Positions 37,067 through 44,750 of a DNA stretch of 63,148 nucleotides are shown piece after piece (the stretch's first letter is position 1; each line of letters begins with the position of its first letter). Under the pieces are notes generated by a model. It saw nothing but the letters and a program-made list of their open reading frames with translations, was not told the origin of the DNA and searched no databases. The stretch spans positions 1 through 63,148 of IMG/VR virus record IMGVR_UViG_3300046804_003073. The stretch is one strand, 5' to 3'. The position numbers and the translations under genes were made by a program. The DNA comes from a virus.

Positions 37067-37234
37067 TTTGAAATCCATTTGGGATTTGGGTTTTTCTAGA
37101 AACCCATAATATCGCTCCTAGCGTATATTAAAATTTTGTTAGGAATAGTATTAGGATGCTGTGGTGTTCTTTTACCTAATTCATAATGTGAGCTCGCATA
37201 TAAATGCCGGCCTTATTCATTAGGTATTAATCTC

Positions 37235-37270
37235 TTAACGTTAGAAAGTTTATCGTTCTAACGTTAGAAC
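37235..37270. promoter_or_regulatory. Two AACGTTA operator-like boxes
   Basis: TTAACGTTAGAA at 37235-37246 and GTTCTAACGTTAGAAC at 37255-37270, centre to centre about 22 bases (two helical turns). These are the only clear copies of the 58-63 kb repeat motif outside that region that I found. The second is a perfect palindrome. Face-to-face spacing suits a dimeric DNA-binding regulator. Confidence 0.6.
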
Positions 37271-37451
37271 CCTTTCTCCTTCATTTTTCACAAAATTTCC
37301 CCGGCAACTCACAAATTACTTGCTCGCATCTTCCTTCGTTTCTCCGTATGATAGTGTTTCATTTGTGGAAGTAATACCGAAGCAAATCAGTCAGGTATTA
37401 TGTGTGCTATTGGCTCACGATTTATTGAGCCATTATCTTATTCATCACAAC

Positions 37452-37460
37452 TGTTATGAT
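37452..37460 (+). promoter_or_regulatory. Extended -10 promoter for the small-gene array
   Basis: TGTTATGAT: a TG one base ahead of TATGAT (37455-37460), as in extended -10 promoters, with no good -35. The ATG of the first array gene is 30 bases downstream, with RBS AGGAAAGGGG in between. Confidence 0.5.
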
Positions 37461-37490
37461 ACAAATAAGTCGCAGGAAAGGGGTTAGATT

Positions 37491-37871
37491 ATGAGTGACC
37501 TAGATAGAGCGTGTGACGAAATGGTTGGGAAAAGTGTTACCGTTGCCGGTGAGGATTACGGTCGCATTATGCGTTGGGTTAGAGTTGAGAACAACGATAA
37601 GACAATAAATGTGTTTGTCTTTTCATCTGGCCGGAAAGTTGAGGCTATGAGTTTGATTGATTATGTAAAGAACAAAGTGTATTATCCTTCCGGTATGAGT
37701 TCTGTTTATCGCCGGCGTAAGGCTAAGACAAAATCAACAGGTCGTCCTGTGTTTCCTACAAGCATTAGGAATACAGCGGTATTTAGCAGTAATGTTATGC
37801 CTCGACCTTTGCCTCACGAACAAGAACTAAACAATAAGCTCAAGAACAAGAAAGGCAGCAAGAATGTCTGA
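37491..37871 (+). CDS. First gene of the small-gene array, unknown
   Basis: A 126-residue basic protein: beta-rich N-terminal half (GKSVTVAGEDYGRIMRWVRVENNDKTINVFVFSSGRKVEAMSL) and a Lys/Arg-rich C-terminal half (YRRRKAKTKSTGRP...NNKLKNKKGSKNV). The compact first part looks like a small SH3-like barrel and the tail could bind nucleic acid. It overlaps the next gene by eight bases. Confidence 0.55.
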   Translation: MSDLDRACDEMVGKSVTVAGEDYGRIMRWVRVENNDKTINVFVFSSGRKVEAMSLIDYVKNKVYYPSGMSSVYRRRKAKTKSTGRPVFPTSIRNTAVFSSNVMPRPLPHEQELNNKLKNKKGSKNV

Positions 37872-38412
37872 CGAATTAGGTTATGAAGTAATAGATGCCT
37901 CGCAAGTAGAGTTTGTGCGTGGTCGTCGCAATAAGTTGGGGAATGGTGATAACTTTATTCCTGCCCCTGTGTTTGGAATGAGTAATAGTGATCGTAAGGC
38001 TGAGTATCACTATTACAAAGCTCTTCAAACTTCTTGGAAGCGTAGGCATGGAGTTATGGAAACTCCTTACGATCATCTTATTGATCCCAGGTTTGAGAAA
38101 GAAGAAGAGTATGCTCGACTCTTTCCTGTGACTTTGACTGAGCTTCGCCTTATTGTTCAAGAAGAAGAGATGAAGAAGAATAAGCCCGTCGCTCAGGAAA
38201 CTCCTGTATGTGAGTCTTTGGTTGCTTGTGAATGTTGTGGTTTGGAAGTTGATGAAGATGATGCTGTTCAGTATGACATAGCATTATCTGTCTACTACAT
38301 TTGTTATGATTGCCATTATGATGACTATGTTATGTGTTCTGAATGCGAGTTGCCTTTCATTAATGATGAAGATGATCTTGAAATTTGTGAATCTTGTAGG
38401 GAGGATTTATGA
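37864..38412 (+). CDS. Zinc-ribbon protein with RGRK-family N-terminal motif
   Basis: A 182-residue protein. Residues about 7-24 (YEVIDASQVEFVRGRRNK) match the N-terminal motif of the three small proteins at 59-60.7 kb (for example YEVVSASDIQFVRRGRK). The C-terminal third has three Cys pairs or near-pairs: CECC, CYDC, CSEC and CESC, two stacked zinc ribbons in a very acidic stretch. The middle is helical (LTELRLIVQEEEMKKN). A fusion of a DNA-binding-type motif with a protein-interaction ribbon is the simplest reading. Confidence 0.6.
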   Translation: MSDELGYEVIDASQVEFVRGRRNKLGNGDNFIPAPVFGMSNSDRKAEYHYYKALQTSWKRRHGVMETPYDHLIDPRFEKEEEYARLFPVTLTELRLIVQEEEMKKNKPVAQETPVCESLVACECCGLEVDEDDAVQYDIALSVYYICYDCHYDDYVMCSECELPFINDEDDLEICESCREDL

Positions 38413-38588
38413 ATTGTGAATTGTTGGTTCTTCAAGTGGTGAATAAATTTGGTTGGACAAAACCATTTGCTAGGGAGTATGTGATGGAAAGAACATACAA
38501 TGGTTTATCTCATCAAAGAGCATTTGATGTAGCAATGAAATCAACTTGGATTCCAGAAAAGTTCAAGCCAAAGAAAGGTTGGGAATGA
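38409..38588 (+). CDS. Small protein, 59 aa
   Basis: ATG 38409 in the ATGA overlap with the previous stop; stop TGA 38586-38588. Helical, basic near the C-terminus (ERTYNGLSHQRAFDVAMKSTWIPEKFKPKKGWE). No family recognised, but the stop-start overlaps on both sides support it. Confidence 0.55.
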   Translation: MNCELLVLQVVNKFGWTKPFAREYVMERTYNGLSHQRAFDVAMKSTWIPEKFKPKKGWE

Positions 38589-38782
38589 ACGATAGCGAAA
38601 AGCTCGAGAGTTTGCTCAAGCATTTGAAAGGAGATTATGAGTTTCATCACAGTATGGCAAACGCTGATGGGCTTCCTAATCTTGTCAAAATAGTTCATAA
38701 ATCTACATCTGTTGTCTTAGCCCAGGCTATTGAAACAGTTGATAGTGAGTTTGTAAGAAAAGATTATCGCTACGAACCGTGA
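38585..38782 (+). CDS. Small protein, 65 aa
   Basis: Starts at ATG 38585 (ATGA overlap). Sequence MNDSEKLESLLKHLKGDYEFHHSMANADGLPNLVKIVHKSTSVVLAQAIE... is helical with a central loop; no known motif. An in-frame TTG 39 bases earlier is less likely. Confidence 0.5.
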   Translation: MNDSEKLESLLKHLKGDYEFHHSMANADGLPNLVKIVHKSTSVVLAQAIETVDSEFVRKDYRYEP

Positions 38783-38791
38783 AAGGTAATA

Positions 38792-39478
38792 ATGGCTACT
38801 TGTTGTTATTGTAATGGGGATTATTCTGATGAACGCTCTGAACTTGGTTACAAGTATTGTTTAGCATACGATTGTTCCAATAAAGGTATGCGTGAGTCAA
38901 AAGAAGAGTTTCTGAAAGAATACACGCCGGCCTTACTTCACAAATCAAACTATGTTTGGGTGAAGAAATCAGAACTTACACAAGTGAATACAAGAGCAGA
39001 TTTGGATTCTTGGTCATCAGATGACCATAAGCCAAAGGAAATTGTTGTGGAAGAAACCAACGAATACACGGAAAAAATTAAAAGTTTAGAGACACAGTTA
39101 TGGGAAGCAAAAACTCTCAGAGATAAATACTGGGTCGAGCGTTACGATTTGATGAGAATTGATGTTTGGTTCATTCAGGAAATTGAACGTGCTATTGATT
39201 GGGCAGAATCAGAAAACGACAATAGCGAATACATCAATTATCTCAAAGGAAGAGTTGAAGATGTTGAACTCAGATACAAGAAATTCAATCTTCAAAGAGT
39301 TGGTAATCTTGGCGAAATCATGAATAACAAGCATGGTTATTTTGATTGGGTTGTCCCAGGTTGGACTGATAAGTTTATTGTTCTAAATTCATGCTGGACA
39401 GTAATTGACGAAAATGGTGAAGAATGTATTCTTCATAGAGGATTGGCAAGGGCTTATGATAGTGAGATTGACAATTAA
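38792..39478 (+). CDS. Protein with N-terminal zinc ribbon and coiled coil
   Basis: A 228-residue protein. CCYCNGDYS...CLAYDC at the N-terminus would bind one zinc; residues about 90-160 form a predicted coiled coil (TEKIKSLETQLWEAKTLRDKYW); the last 60 residues are beta-rich (HGYFDWVVPGWTDKFIVLNSCWTVIDENGEEC). Family unknown. Confidence 0.5.
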   Translation: MATCCYCNGDYSDERSELGYKYCLAYDCSNKGMRESKEEFLKEYTPALLHKSNYVWVKKSELTQVNTRADLDSWSSDDHKPKEIVVEETNEYTEKIKSLETQLWEAKTLRDKYWVERYDLMRIDVWFIQEIERAIDWAESENDNSEYINYLKGRVEDVELRYKKFNLQRVGNLGEIMNNKHGYFDWVVPGWTDKFIVLNSCWTVIDENGEECILHRGLARAYDSEIDN

Positions 39479-39665
39479 TGGTCAAACTGCTTCGGGTCGA
39501 ACAAGGAAAAAGATCAAGCAATTTGGTCCTGAATTTGAATTAGTAGAAGTTAATATCGTAAATCCAATACGATCCGATCAAGTATTGCTTAAATCAACTA
39601 AAACCGGATGGTTTGGTTGGTTGCCAAAGAATGAAATAATTATTACAAAAAAGGAAGGGAACTAA
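39456..39665 (+). CDS. Small basic protein, 69 aa
   Basis: ATG 39456 overlaps the previous gene by 23 bases. IVRLTINGQTASGRTRKKIKQFGPEF... then a beta hairpin (DQVLLKSTKTGWFGWLPKNEIIITKK). Resembles a small SH3-like or KOW-like fold by pattern only. Confidence 0.45.
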   Translation: MIVRLTINGQTASGRTRKKIKQFGPEFELVEVNIVNPIRSDQVLLKSTKTGWFGWLPKNEIIITKKEGN

Positions 39666-39884
39666 ATGGAACCGAGTATGTGTTTTTTGACATCGAAAAT
39701 GGTTGAGTATAAAAAGCGGCAGGATTTGCAAAAGTCCTGCCGTTTTCCTCAATTTCTCTTCAATGAACTCAACAAAGTAAAGCCAGAAATCTGTGAGCAA
39801 ATTGTTGGAACAGAGCATGATTTTTATTATGACACGATTCTTTCTTATGAAAAGTGGGAAGAAGTCAAGAAGCTTTGGGTATAA
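39666..39884 (+). CDS. Small helical protein, 72 aa
   Basis: Starts directly at the base after the previous stop (TAAATG). KKRQDLQKSCRFPQFLFNELNKVKPEICEQIVGTEHDFYYDT; no domain recognised. Confidence 0.45.
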   Translation: MEPSMCFLTSKMVEYKKRQDLQKSCRFPQFLFNELNKVKPEICEQIVGTEHDFYYDTILSYEKWEEVKKLWV

Positions 39885-39895
39885 GGAGAAGAACA

Positions 39896-40168
39896 ATGGG
39901 AAAGTTTAAACCAGGTGATTATGTAAGGTCTGATCGTTTTAGAGGAATAGCGATGTATGTTCACGATTATGCTATTCGTCATAATTATGATGATGAAACT
40001 GAGGATTGTGAACACACATTTTATGATGATATTTACGAATGTGTAATGATTGGTGATGATCAGGGTCATGTTATTCATGAAGATGATTTACAACATCTTC
40101 CTCCTGATTTGTTTTGTTTGAGTTGTGGTCAAATTGGTTGCGGTTGGCATACCGCAGAAGGAGAATAA
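39896..40168 (+). CDS. Small His/Asp-rich protein with C-terminal Cys pair
   Basis: A 90-residue protein with a strong AAGGAG site before ATG 39896. KFKPGDYVRSDRFRG begins a small barrel; the C-terminus FCLSCGQIGCGWH has C-x2-C-x4-C-x2-H, a likely zinc site. Acidic middle (DDETEDCEHTFYDDI). Confidence 0.5.
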   Translation: MGKFKPGDYVRSDRFRGIAMYVHDYAIRHNYDDETEDCEHTFYDDIYECVMIGDDQGHVIHEDDLQHLPPDLFCLSCGQIGCGWHTAEGE

Positions 40169-40169
40169 A

Positions 40170-40658
40170 ATGAATAAGAACAGAATGTTGGAATTGGCCG
40201 ACTTCTTGGAAAATATTGAACAAGAGAGGTTCAATATTAGTATGTGGGCTTCAAATCTTACAAAATCATCAAGTGGAAAATTTCTCTATAATCCTGGATC
40301 TGAAGTTGATATCAATGTTTGTAATACTGCTGGCTGTATTGCTGGTTGGGCTATTGCTTATTACAACAATGGTTTCGCATACTTTCCGCCATTGAATGCA
40401 GTAAATGCAACACTAAATGTTGTTCGTGGTGCTGAGATTCTTGATTTGAGTTTAGAAGAAGCAAAGCGCTTATTCTATACAGATGAAGAATCTGTTTGGT
40501 ATCGGAATATTGTAGAAATACCCGGCACTGAGGATTTTCTTGATGATGTTTATGACGGTAAAGCAAGTATTGAAGATTATGACTTTGAATCATATATTAC
40601 AAGTAAAGTAGCAGCACAGTTCCTTAGAAAAATTGCGAATGGAGAATTCACACTATGA
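40170..40658 (+). CDS. Phage CxxxxCIAGWA-family protein, copy 1
   Basis: A 162-residue protein of a family common in tailed phages: helix with LADFLE...ERFN(I/M)xxW, then the signature CNTAGCIAGWA at about 51-61, then a helical half containing LDLSLEEAKRLF. Function unknown. The next gene is a paralog, and the two overlap by four bases. Confidence 0.68.
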   Translation: MNKNRMLELADFLENIEQERFNISMWASNLTKSSSGKFLYNPGSEVDINVCNTAGCIAGWAIAYYNNGFAYFPPLNAVNATLNVVRGAEILDLSLEEAKRLFYTDEESVWYRNIVEIPGTEDFLDDVYDGKASIEDYDFESYITSKVAAQFLRKIANGEFTL

Positions 40659-41233
40659 ACAGAGAAAAAATGCACAAACTTGCCCTCTTTTTGGAGGACT
40701 TGGATAGCGATAGATTCAACATTGGTTATTGGGTTTCTCAATCCCAAATGTGGAATAGTGAACTTGATTTTGTTGAAGGATATTCTCTTGATACAAATAT
40801 TTGTAATACCGCTGGTTGTATTGCTGGTTGGGCAGTAGCATTGGAAAATAACGGAAAAATTTCTATTGTTGAATATTTGGATGAGGATGATGATGGTAGT
40901 GATTATTGCAATGCTTGCGATGATTATCATCAAATTAATAATTGTCCAAAAGGCTATACACTAATTGATCTAGGTAACATACAAGAAATAGCTAGCGATA
41001 TTTTAGGATTAGATCGCCGTCAGTCTGAGAGATTGTTTATTCCTGATCGTTTTTCTGTTTGGAATCAATATGCTAGTGACTATGGTTTGGAATGCTCAAA
41101 TCTTTATGTGCATTATACAAATATTCATCCGAAACACGCTGCAGATATGATTTATAGAATCCTTAATGGAGAAGTCAATCTTGATGAGCAATGGAATCCA
41201 GACAGTTATGACTATTGTGGTGATGATTTGTGA
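40655..41233 (+). CDS. Phage CxxxxCIAGWA-family protein, copy 2
   Basis: A 192-residue paralog of the upstream protein: LALFLEDLDSDRFNIGYW, CNTAGCIAGWAVALE, LDRRQSERLFIP. It has an extra acidic insertion with a possible zinc site (DYCNACDDYHQINNCPKGY, about 85-103) and an acidic C-terminus. Tandem duplication followed by divergence. Confidence 0.68.
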   Translation: MNREKMHKLALFLEDLDSDRFNIGYWVSQSQMWNSELDFVEGYSLDTNICNTAGCIAGWAVALENNGKISIVEYLDEDDDGSDYCNACDDYHQINNCPKGYTLIDLGNIQEIASDILGLDRRQSERLFIPDRFSVWNQYASDYGLECSNLYVHYTNIHPKHAADMIYRILNGEVNLDEQWNPDSYDYCGDDL

Positions 41234-41358
41234 TTCAATACATCTGTAATAATTGCGGAGAATTTTATCCAGAAGAACAAGAAGATAATCTTTGCATTAT
41301 TTGTTACGAGAATGAAGTGTATCCAGAAAATTGTTCCTATTATGACGAGGGGGATTAA
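41230..41358 (+). CDS. 42-aa zinc-ribbon peptide
   Basis: GTG start in a GTGA overlap with the previous stop. Contains CNNC, then 15 residues later CIIC, one complete zinc ribbon, then an acidic tail. The next ATG follows two bases after its stop. Confidence 0.55.
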   Translation: MIQYICNNCGEFYPEEQEDNLCIICYENEVYPENCSYYDEGD

Positions 41359-41360
41359 AA

Positions 41361-41708
41361 ATGTTTGATGATTACTTTACACTTGGCCCAACGCCTCCTG
41401 ATGAGGATTGTGTTCAACTTGGAAGTCCTGATTATGTTAGATTAACAAAACTAGAAATATCTGCTTTTATTAATCAACTTGAGCGTGAGTTTTCTCTTTG
41501 GGTTGAGAATGATTGGGTTCTTTTTGATAAGAAGTGGTTCAATCATGATTTTGGTAGGTATTGTGAAGTAGTTGTCTATTACAAAACTGATGATGAAACT
41601 TCAAGAGGTTGTGCTTTATCTATTGATAGGCATCACGGTATTCATTGGGATGAAGAAGCCAAAAAGGAATTACGAGAAGCTGGCTACTTTGAATTCGGAG
41701 GTGAATAG
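41361..41708 (+). CDS. Acidic protein, 115 aa, unknown
   Basis: MFDDYFTLGPTPPDEDCVQLG... with a beta-alpha pattern and several Trp/Phe residues (FSLWVENDWVLFDKKWFNHDFGRYCEVVVYYKT). Possibly a small ferredoxin-like fold. No family recognised. Confidence 0.5.
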   Translation: MFDDYFTLGPTPPDEDCVQLGSPDYVRLTKLEISAFINQLEREFSLWVENDWVLFDKKWFNHDFGRYCEVVVYYKTDDETSRGCALSIDRHHGIHWDEEAKKELREAGYFEFGGE

Positions 41709-41709
41709 A

Positions 41710-42453
41710 ATGGATATTGAATATCAAGGTCTTGGCATTGTAGAACTAGCCAAACATTCTTTGAAAAAACCAGAGGATTTTGGTTGGTGGGGTCGTGAAG
41801 AAATGTTTGTGACTTGGGGTTGGACTGGTATTGATAAGAATAACTCTTCTGATGCTGTCGAGATTGTTAATTTTGATACCATTACAGAAGATCTTATCGC
41901 AAAGTTCCCGGATGATTTTGATATTGTTGGTCTAAGACATTGGGCTGTTGGTCACGTTGATAGATTAACTTGTCGTGTTTTGAAAGATGAGAATGTTGAT
42001 GTCACAGAGGAAAATATTACAGATGCTTTCAAGGCCGCAATGACTTGGCAAATGCAATTGGAAGATTATCCAGTTGCTAATGATGATCGTCTTGCAATTT
42101 ATTGCGAGAACGAGATGTTTGATTGGATTAAATCAGAATTACCAATGGAGGTATATATTGCTAAGTCTAAAGATGAAACCGTCGCACAAATCATTGAAGA
42201 AATGGTTGCTAATGACGATTTTGATCCTATGGATTGGATTTTGAGTGATAGATGGCCTAGTGAAGAAATGATTAGATACATTGCCTATGATCTAAGTCTT
42301 TGTGCAGCCGAGCATTATGAATTTTGGAATGAGTGGGTAGATGAGCAAGGTTTACCTCCTATTATTTGGGGAGATAACTTTGGTGCTCCGCCTAACAAAG
42401 CATATTACATTGATAGTCAACTAAGTCTATTTGAAAAGGATGAAAATGGCTGA
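41710..42453 (+). CDS. Conserved phage protein, HWAVGHVDRL family
   Basis: A 247-residue protein starting at ATG 41710. The block LRHWAVGHVDRLTCRVLKDEN...AMTWQMQLEDYPVANDD is found in many actinophage hypothetical proteins (W-x-x-G-x-x-(D/E)-x-(L/I)...L-x-D-Y-P-V). The C-terminal third is acidic. No biochemical role is known to me. Confidence 0.6.
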   Translation: MDIEYQGLGIVELAKHSLKKPEDFGWWGREEMFVTWGWTGIDKNNSSDAVEIVNFDTITEDLIAKFPDDFDIVGLRHWAVGHVDRLTCRVLKDENVDVTEENITDAFKAAMTWQMQLEDYPVANDDRLAIYCENEMFDWIKSELPMEVYIAKSKDETVAQIIEEMVANDDFDPMDWILSDRWPSEEMIRYIAYDLSLCAAEHYEFWNEWVDEQGLPPIIWGDNFGAPPNKAYYIDSQLSLFEKDENG

Positions 42454-42658
42454 AAAGGGTGAGTTCAAGATAACCAATCCAAAAGCTCCGTTCATTAAGT
42501 TGACAAATATATTGAACGAAACATCTGTTCCAAAGCATAAGTATGGAGATACTAAATGGCTATTGGATAATATATCTCACTATATTAGTGATGAAAAACA
42601 ATTAAAAGAAGCAACACGTTTGTTAGATATTCTCACTTTTAAAAAGAAAGGCAAGTGA
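42446..42658 (+). CDS. Small basic protein, 70 aa
   Basis: ATG 42446 chosen because AAGGA lies five bases before it; ATG 42440 also fits. Sequence AEKGEFKITNPKAPFIKLTNILNETSVPKHKYGDTKWLLDNISHYI...; helical, ends KKKGK. Unknown. Confidence 0.5.
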   Translation: MAEKGEFKITNPKAPFIKLTNILNETSVPKHKYGDTKWLLDNISHYISDEKQLKEATRLLDILTFKKKGK

Positions 42659-42978
42659 TGTTTAGAGAGCAACATAATTTTGATGCTTGGTTGACTAATC
42701 AACCTGTTTCAGATCCGCTTTTCCATTCGTATGAAAATGCGGATAGAGCAGCATATAACAAGTCATATGACGATAATTATATCAGTGCATTCACTTTGGC
42801 GTTTGATAATTTTGATGAACTAAGATGTGTAACCTGTTCAAAACCTGTTGGGTACATTCTTTATGATGACAATATCCCAGCGACAAGTTCATTTACTGAG
42901 TTTTGGCAATGCGACGAAGATGGTGAACATCTTTTGTGTGTTAGCTGTTATGAAGAAATTACAAAGGAGATTGAGTAA
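42658..42978 (+). CDS. Acidic protein with Cys pairs, 106 aa
   Basis: Starts at ATG 42658, one base overlap. CVTCSKPVG (about 59) and, 37 residues later, CVSCYEEI (about 97) form a probable single zinc site around a beta hairpin. Overlaps the next ATG by one base. Confidence 0.5.
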   Translation: MFREQHNFDAWLTNQPVSDPLFHSYENADRAAYNKSYDDNYISAFTLAFDNFDELRCVTCSKPVGYILYDDNIPATSSFTEFWQCDEDGEHLLCVSCYEEITKEIE

Positions 42979-43352
42979 TGATGCTTACTGAAAGAACAAT
43001 TTGTATTGGTCATGTAGCAGTTGATAGTGGTCAACTTATGATTTGCGATCCGTGCTACATTAAATCATCTGAATGGGAAGAACAACCATACAATCCAACA
43101 CCAAATAATCCTCATGGTGTTTATCCATTTAATTATAATGGTGCTTGTGGTGCTAGTCTTTCTGATGAAATGGCTGGTAGTCTTATGTCTGAATCAGGTT
43201 TTGATAGCGCAGGAGTTGCTTTTGCCTCTGGTTATGGTGATGGATTATATCCTGTTTATGCTACTTATATTAATGATCCTACTTTTGGTATGAGAATTTC
43301 TAAAATTGAAGTTGTAATGATTCAAGATGAAGAGGAGGAAGATTATGAATAA
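42978..43352 (+). CDS. DUF4241-like protein
   Basis: A 124-residue protein: CIGHVAVDSGQLMICDPCYI near the N-terminus and SGYGDGLYPVYATYINDPTFGMRISKIEVVMI near the C-terminus match the pattern (VDSGQ-x-x-(I/L)-x-DPCY... GDGxYPV...I-x-x-(I/V)EVxF) of DUF4241-type phage proteins. Role unknown. ATG 42981 is an alternative start. Confidence 0.62.
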   Translation: MMLTERTICIGHVAVDSGQLMICDPCYIKSSEWEEQPYNPTPNNPHGVYPFNYNGACGASLSDEMAGSLMSESGFDSAGVAFASGYGDGLYPVYATYINDPTFGMRISKIEVVMIQDEEEEDYE

Positions 43353-43650
43353 GTTTGTTTACGATTTAGATAAATATTTTTGGGAAGGTAATAATGAAAG
43401 TAATAGAAATGGTCTTAATCTAGATGGTCACACCCTCTATTTCAGTGGTATTAATGGATATAGTAGTAGTCCATTTACAATAAGCATTGCACGAGGTGAA
43501 AAAGAATCTATTGAGATTTTTATTGCGCCCTGGGCATTGTGGGTTTATCACTTCACTGAAAACAAAAAGGTTTCATTTGGTGGCGACTGGCCTGAGTGGT
43601 TAGATGTCATTAACAGTGATCAATTTAAAATCAATACACACGGGGAGTAG
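43345..43650 (+). CDS. Small beta-rich protein, 101 aa
   Basis: ATG 43345 preceded by GAGGAGGA. DLDKYFWEGNNESNRNGLNLDGHTLYFSG...; beta-rich with conserved-looking Trp residues (PWALWVYHF, DWPEWLDVI). No family recognised. Confidence 0.48.
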   Translation: MNKFVYDLDKYFWEGNNESNRNGLNLDGHTLYFSGINGYSSSPFTISIARGEKESIEIFIAPWALWVYHFTENKKVSFGGDWPEWLDVINSDQFKINTHGE

Positions 43651-43652
43651 TA

Positions 43653-44159
43653 ATGGGATTAGACAACATTCCGACAAATTATGCCTGCAAGAAAGCAGGT
43701 ACAGCAATATTAGATGAAGATGGTCGAATTGACTGCCAGAAAACACAAGAACAAGATCTTTGCCCTTGGAAAAGCCAATTGGAAATCTCCGGGGTTGAGC
43801 AAAGAGTTGTGCTTGGCATTCTTGGTACTGATTGTTGGTATCGTGGTAAATATGCCCAGCATTTAATTTCAGAATATCAAGATTATCCATATGACTTCTA
43901 TGGTATTGCCATTGAGCATATAAATGAAGATGGAGAGGTCGAAGATCGTGAAGGATTAGATTCAGATCAATGCCTTGAATTAGCAGATTGGATGGATGAA
44001 CTTGCCGATATTAAATATGAAGAATCAACTGGATGGCAAGAAGCACTTGATATTGAAGTAGATATTTCAAATGAAGACACCATTGCAGATATTCGTTATA
44101 TTGCTTGGTGGTTAAGGTTTGTAGCTAATAATTGCGATGGTTTTGTCGCTTGGTACTAA
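43653..44159 (+). CDS. Conserved phage-type protein, 168 aa
   Basis: MGLDNIPTNYACKKAGTAI...C...CPW: the N-terminal Cys residues (ACK, DCQ, LCPW, DCW) may bind a metal. The second half is helical (LELADWMDELADIKYEEST, IRYIAWWLRFVANNC). The MGLDNIP opening recurs in phage proteins, but I cannot name the function. RBS is GGGGAG. Confidence 0.52.
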   Translation: MGLDNIPTNYACKKAGTAILDEDGRIDCQKTQEQDLCPWKSQLEISGVEQRVVLGILGTDCWYRGKYAQHLISEYQDYPYDFYGIAIEHINEDGEVEDREGLDSDQCLELADWMDELADIKYEESTGWQEALDIEVDISNEDTIADIRYIAWWLRFVANNCDGFVAWY

Positions 44160-44168
44160 GGAGAAAAA

Positions 44169-44750
44169 ATGCCTAATTGGTGTGAAAACAAAATGATTGT
44201 AATCGGATCACTTGATAATCTTAGCAAGCTTTATCAAGACTTAAACAATCTTTCATTGAAAGATAGCGAAGGGTTTTTGGAAAAGTATATTCCAACGCCG
44301 GCTGAACTTATGAACAAAGAAGCATCTTTCTTTGATCAAAATCAAGAAGATGCCCAGAAAATGAAAGAAAAGTATGGTGCTGCCGATTGGTATTGGTGGA
44401 GAGTAAATAACTGGGGAACCAAATGGGATCTTGGTGATGTTTACGGCATCAATCTAAATGGTGGTTTGGAAGATAACAAGTATACATTGTGTTGTCATTT
44501 TGAAAGTGCTTGGGCACCACCGGAAGAAGGTATTAGAAAGCTTTCTGAAATCTTTAAGGACACATACTTCTTCATTGAATTCTCAGAGCCAGGAATGGGT
44601 TTTGAGGGTTACTATTCTTGTATGAATGGTGAAAATGTAGGAAGTGTAACTACTGATAGTTATACTAAGCTTGATCAAGTAGAGAATGATGCTGAGTACT
44701 ACTATAATGTTGCTATTGAAATGGTCGGCTCTAACAAAGAAAGCGAGTGA
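44169..44750 (+). CDS. Api92-like protein
   Basis: A 193-residue protein: MPNWCENKMIVIGS opening, then P-T-P-A-E-L, YGAADWYWWRVNNWGTKWDLGD, CHFESAWAPPEEGIRKLSEIF. This is the pattern of the Api92/DUF1281 family (ferredoxin-like domain), widespread in phages and plasmids and of unknown function. Strong AAGGAG RBS. Confidence 0.8.
   Translation: MPNWCENKMIVIGSLDNLSKLYQDLNNLSLKDSEGFLEKYIPTPAELMNKEASFFDQNQEDAQKMKEKYGAADWYWWRVNNWGTKWDLGDVYGINLNGGLEDNKYTLCCHFESAWAPPEEGIRKLSEIFKDTYFFIEFSEPGMGFEGYYSCMNGENVGSVTTDSYTKLDQVENDAEYYYNVAIEMVGSNKESE

Larger units (their letters stand above)
37067..37490. other. 424-base intergenic regulatory region
   Basis: No convincing ORF. From left to right: a GCTGTGGTGTTCTTTTACC string at about 37158 resembling the leader of the 12925 gene; GCCGGC at about 37206; a TTAACGTTAGAA box at 37235-37246; a perfect 16-base palindrome GTTCTAACGTTAGAAC at 37255-37270; then a T/C-rich stretch and an extended -10 promoter before the ATG at 37491. 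It looks like the control region of the whole small-gene array. Confidence 0.7.
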
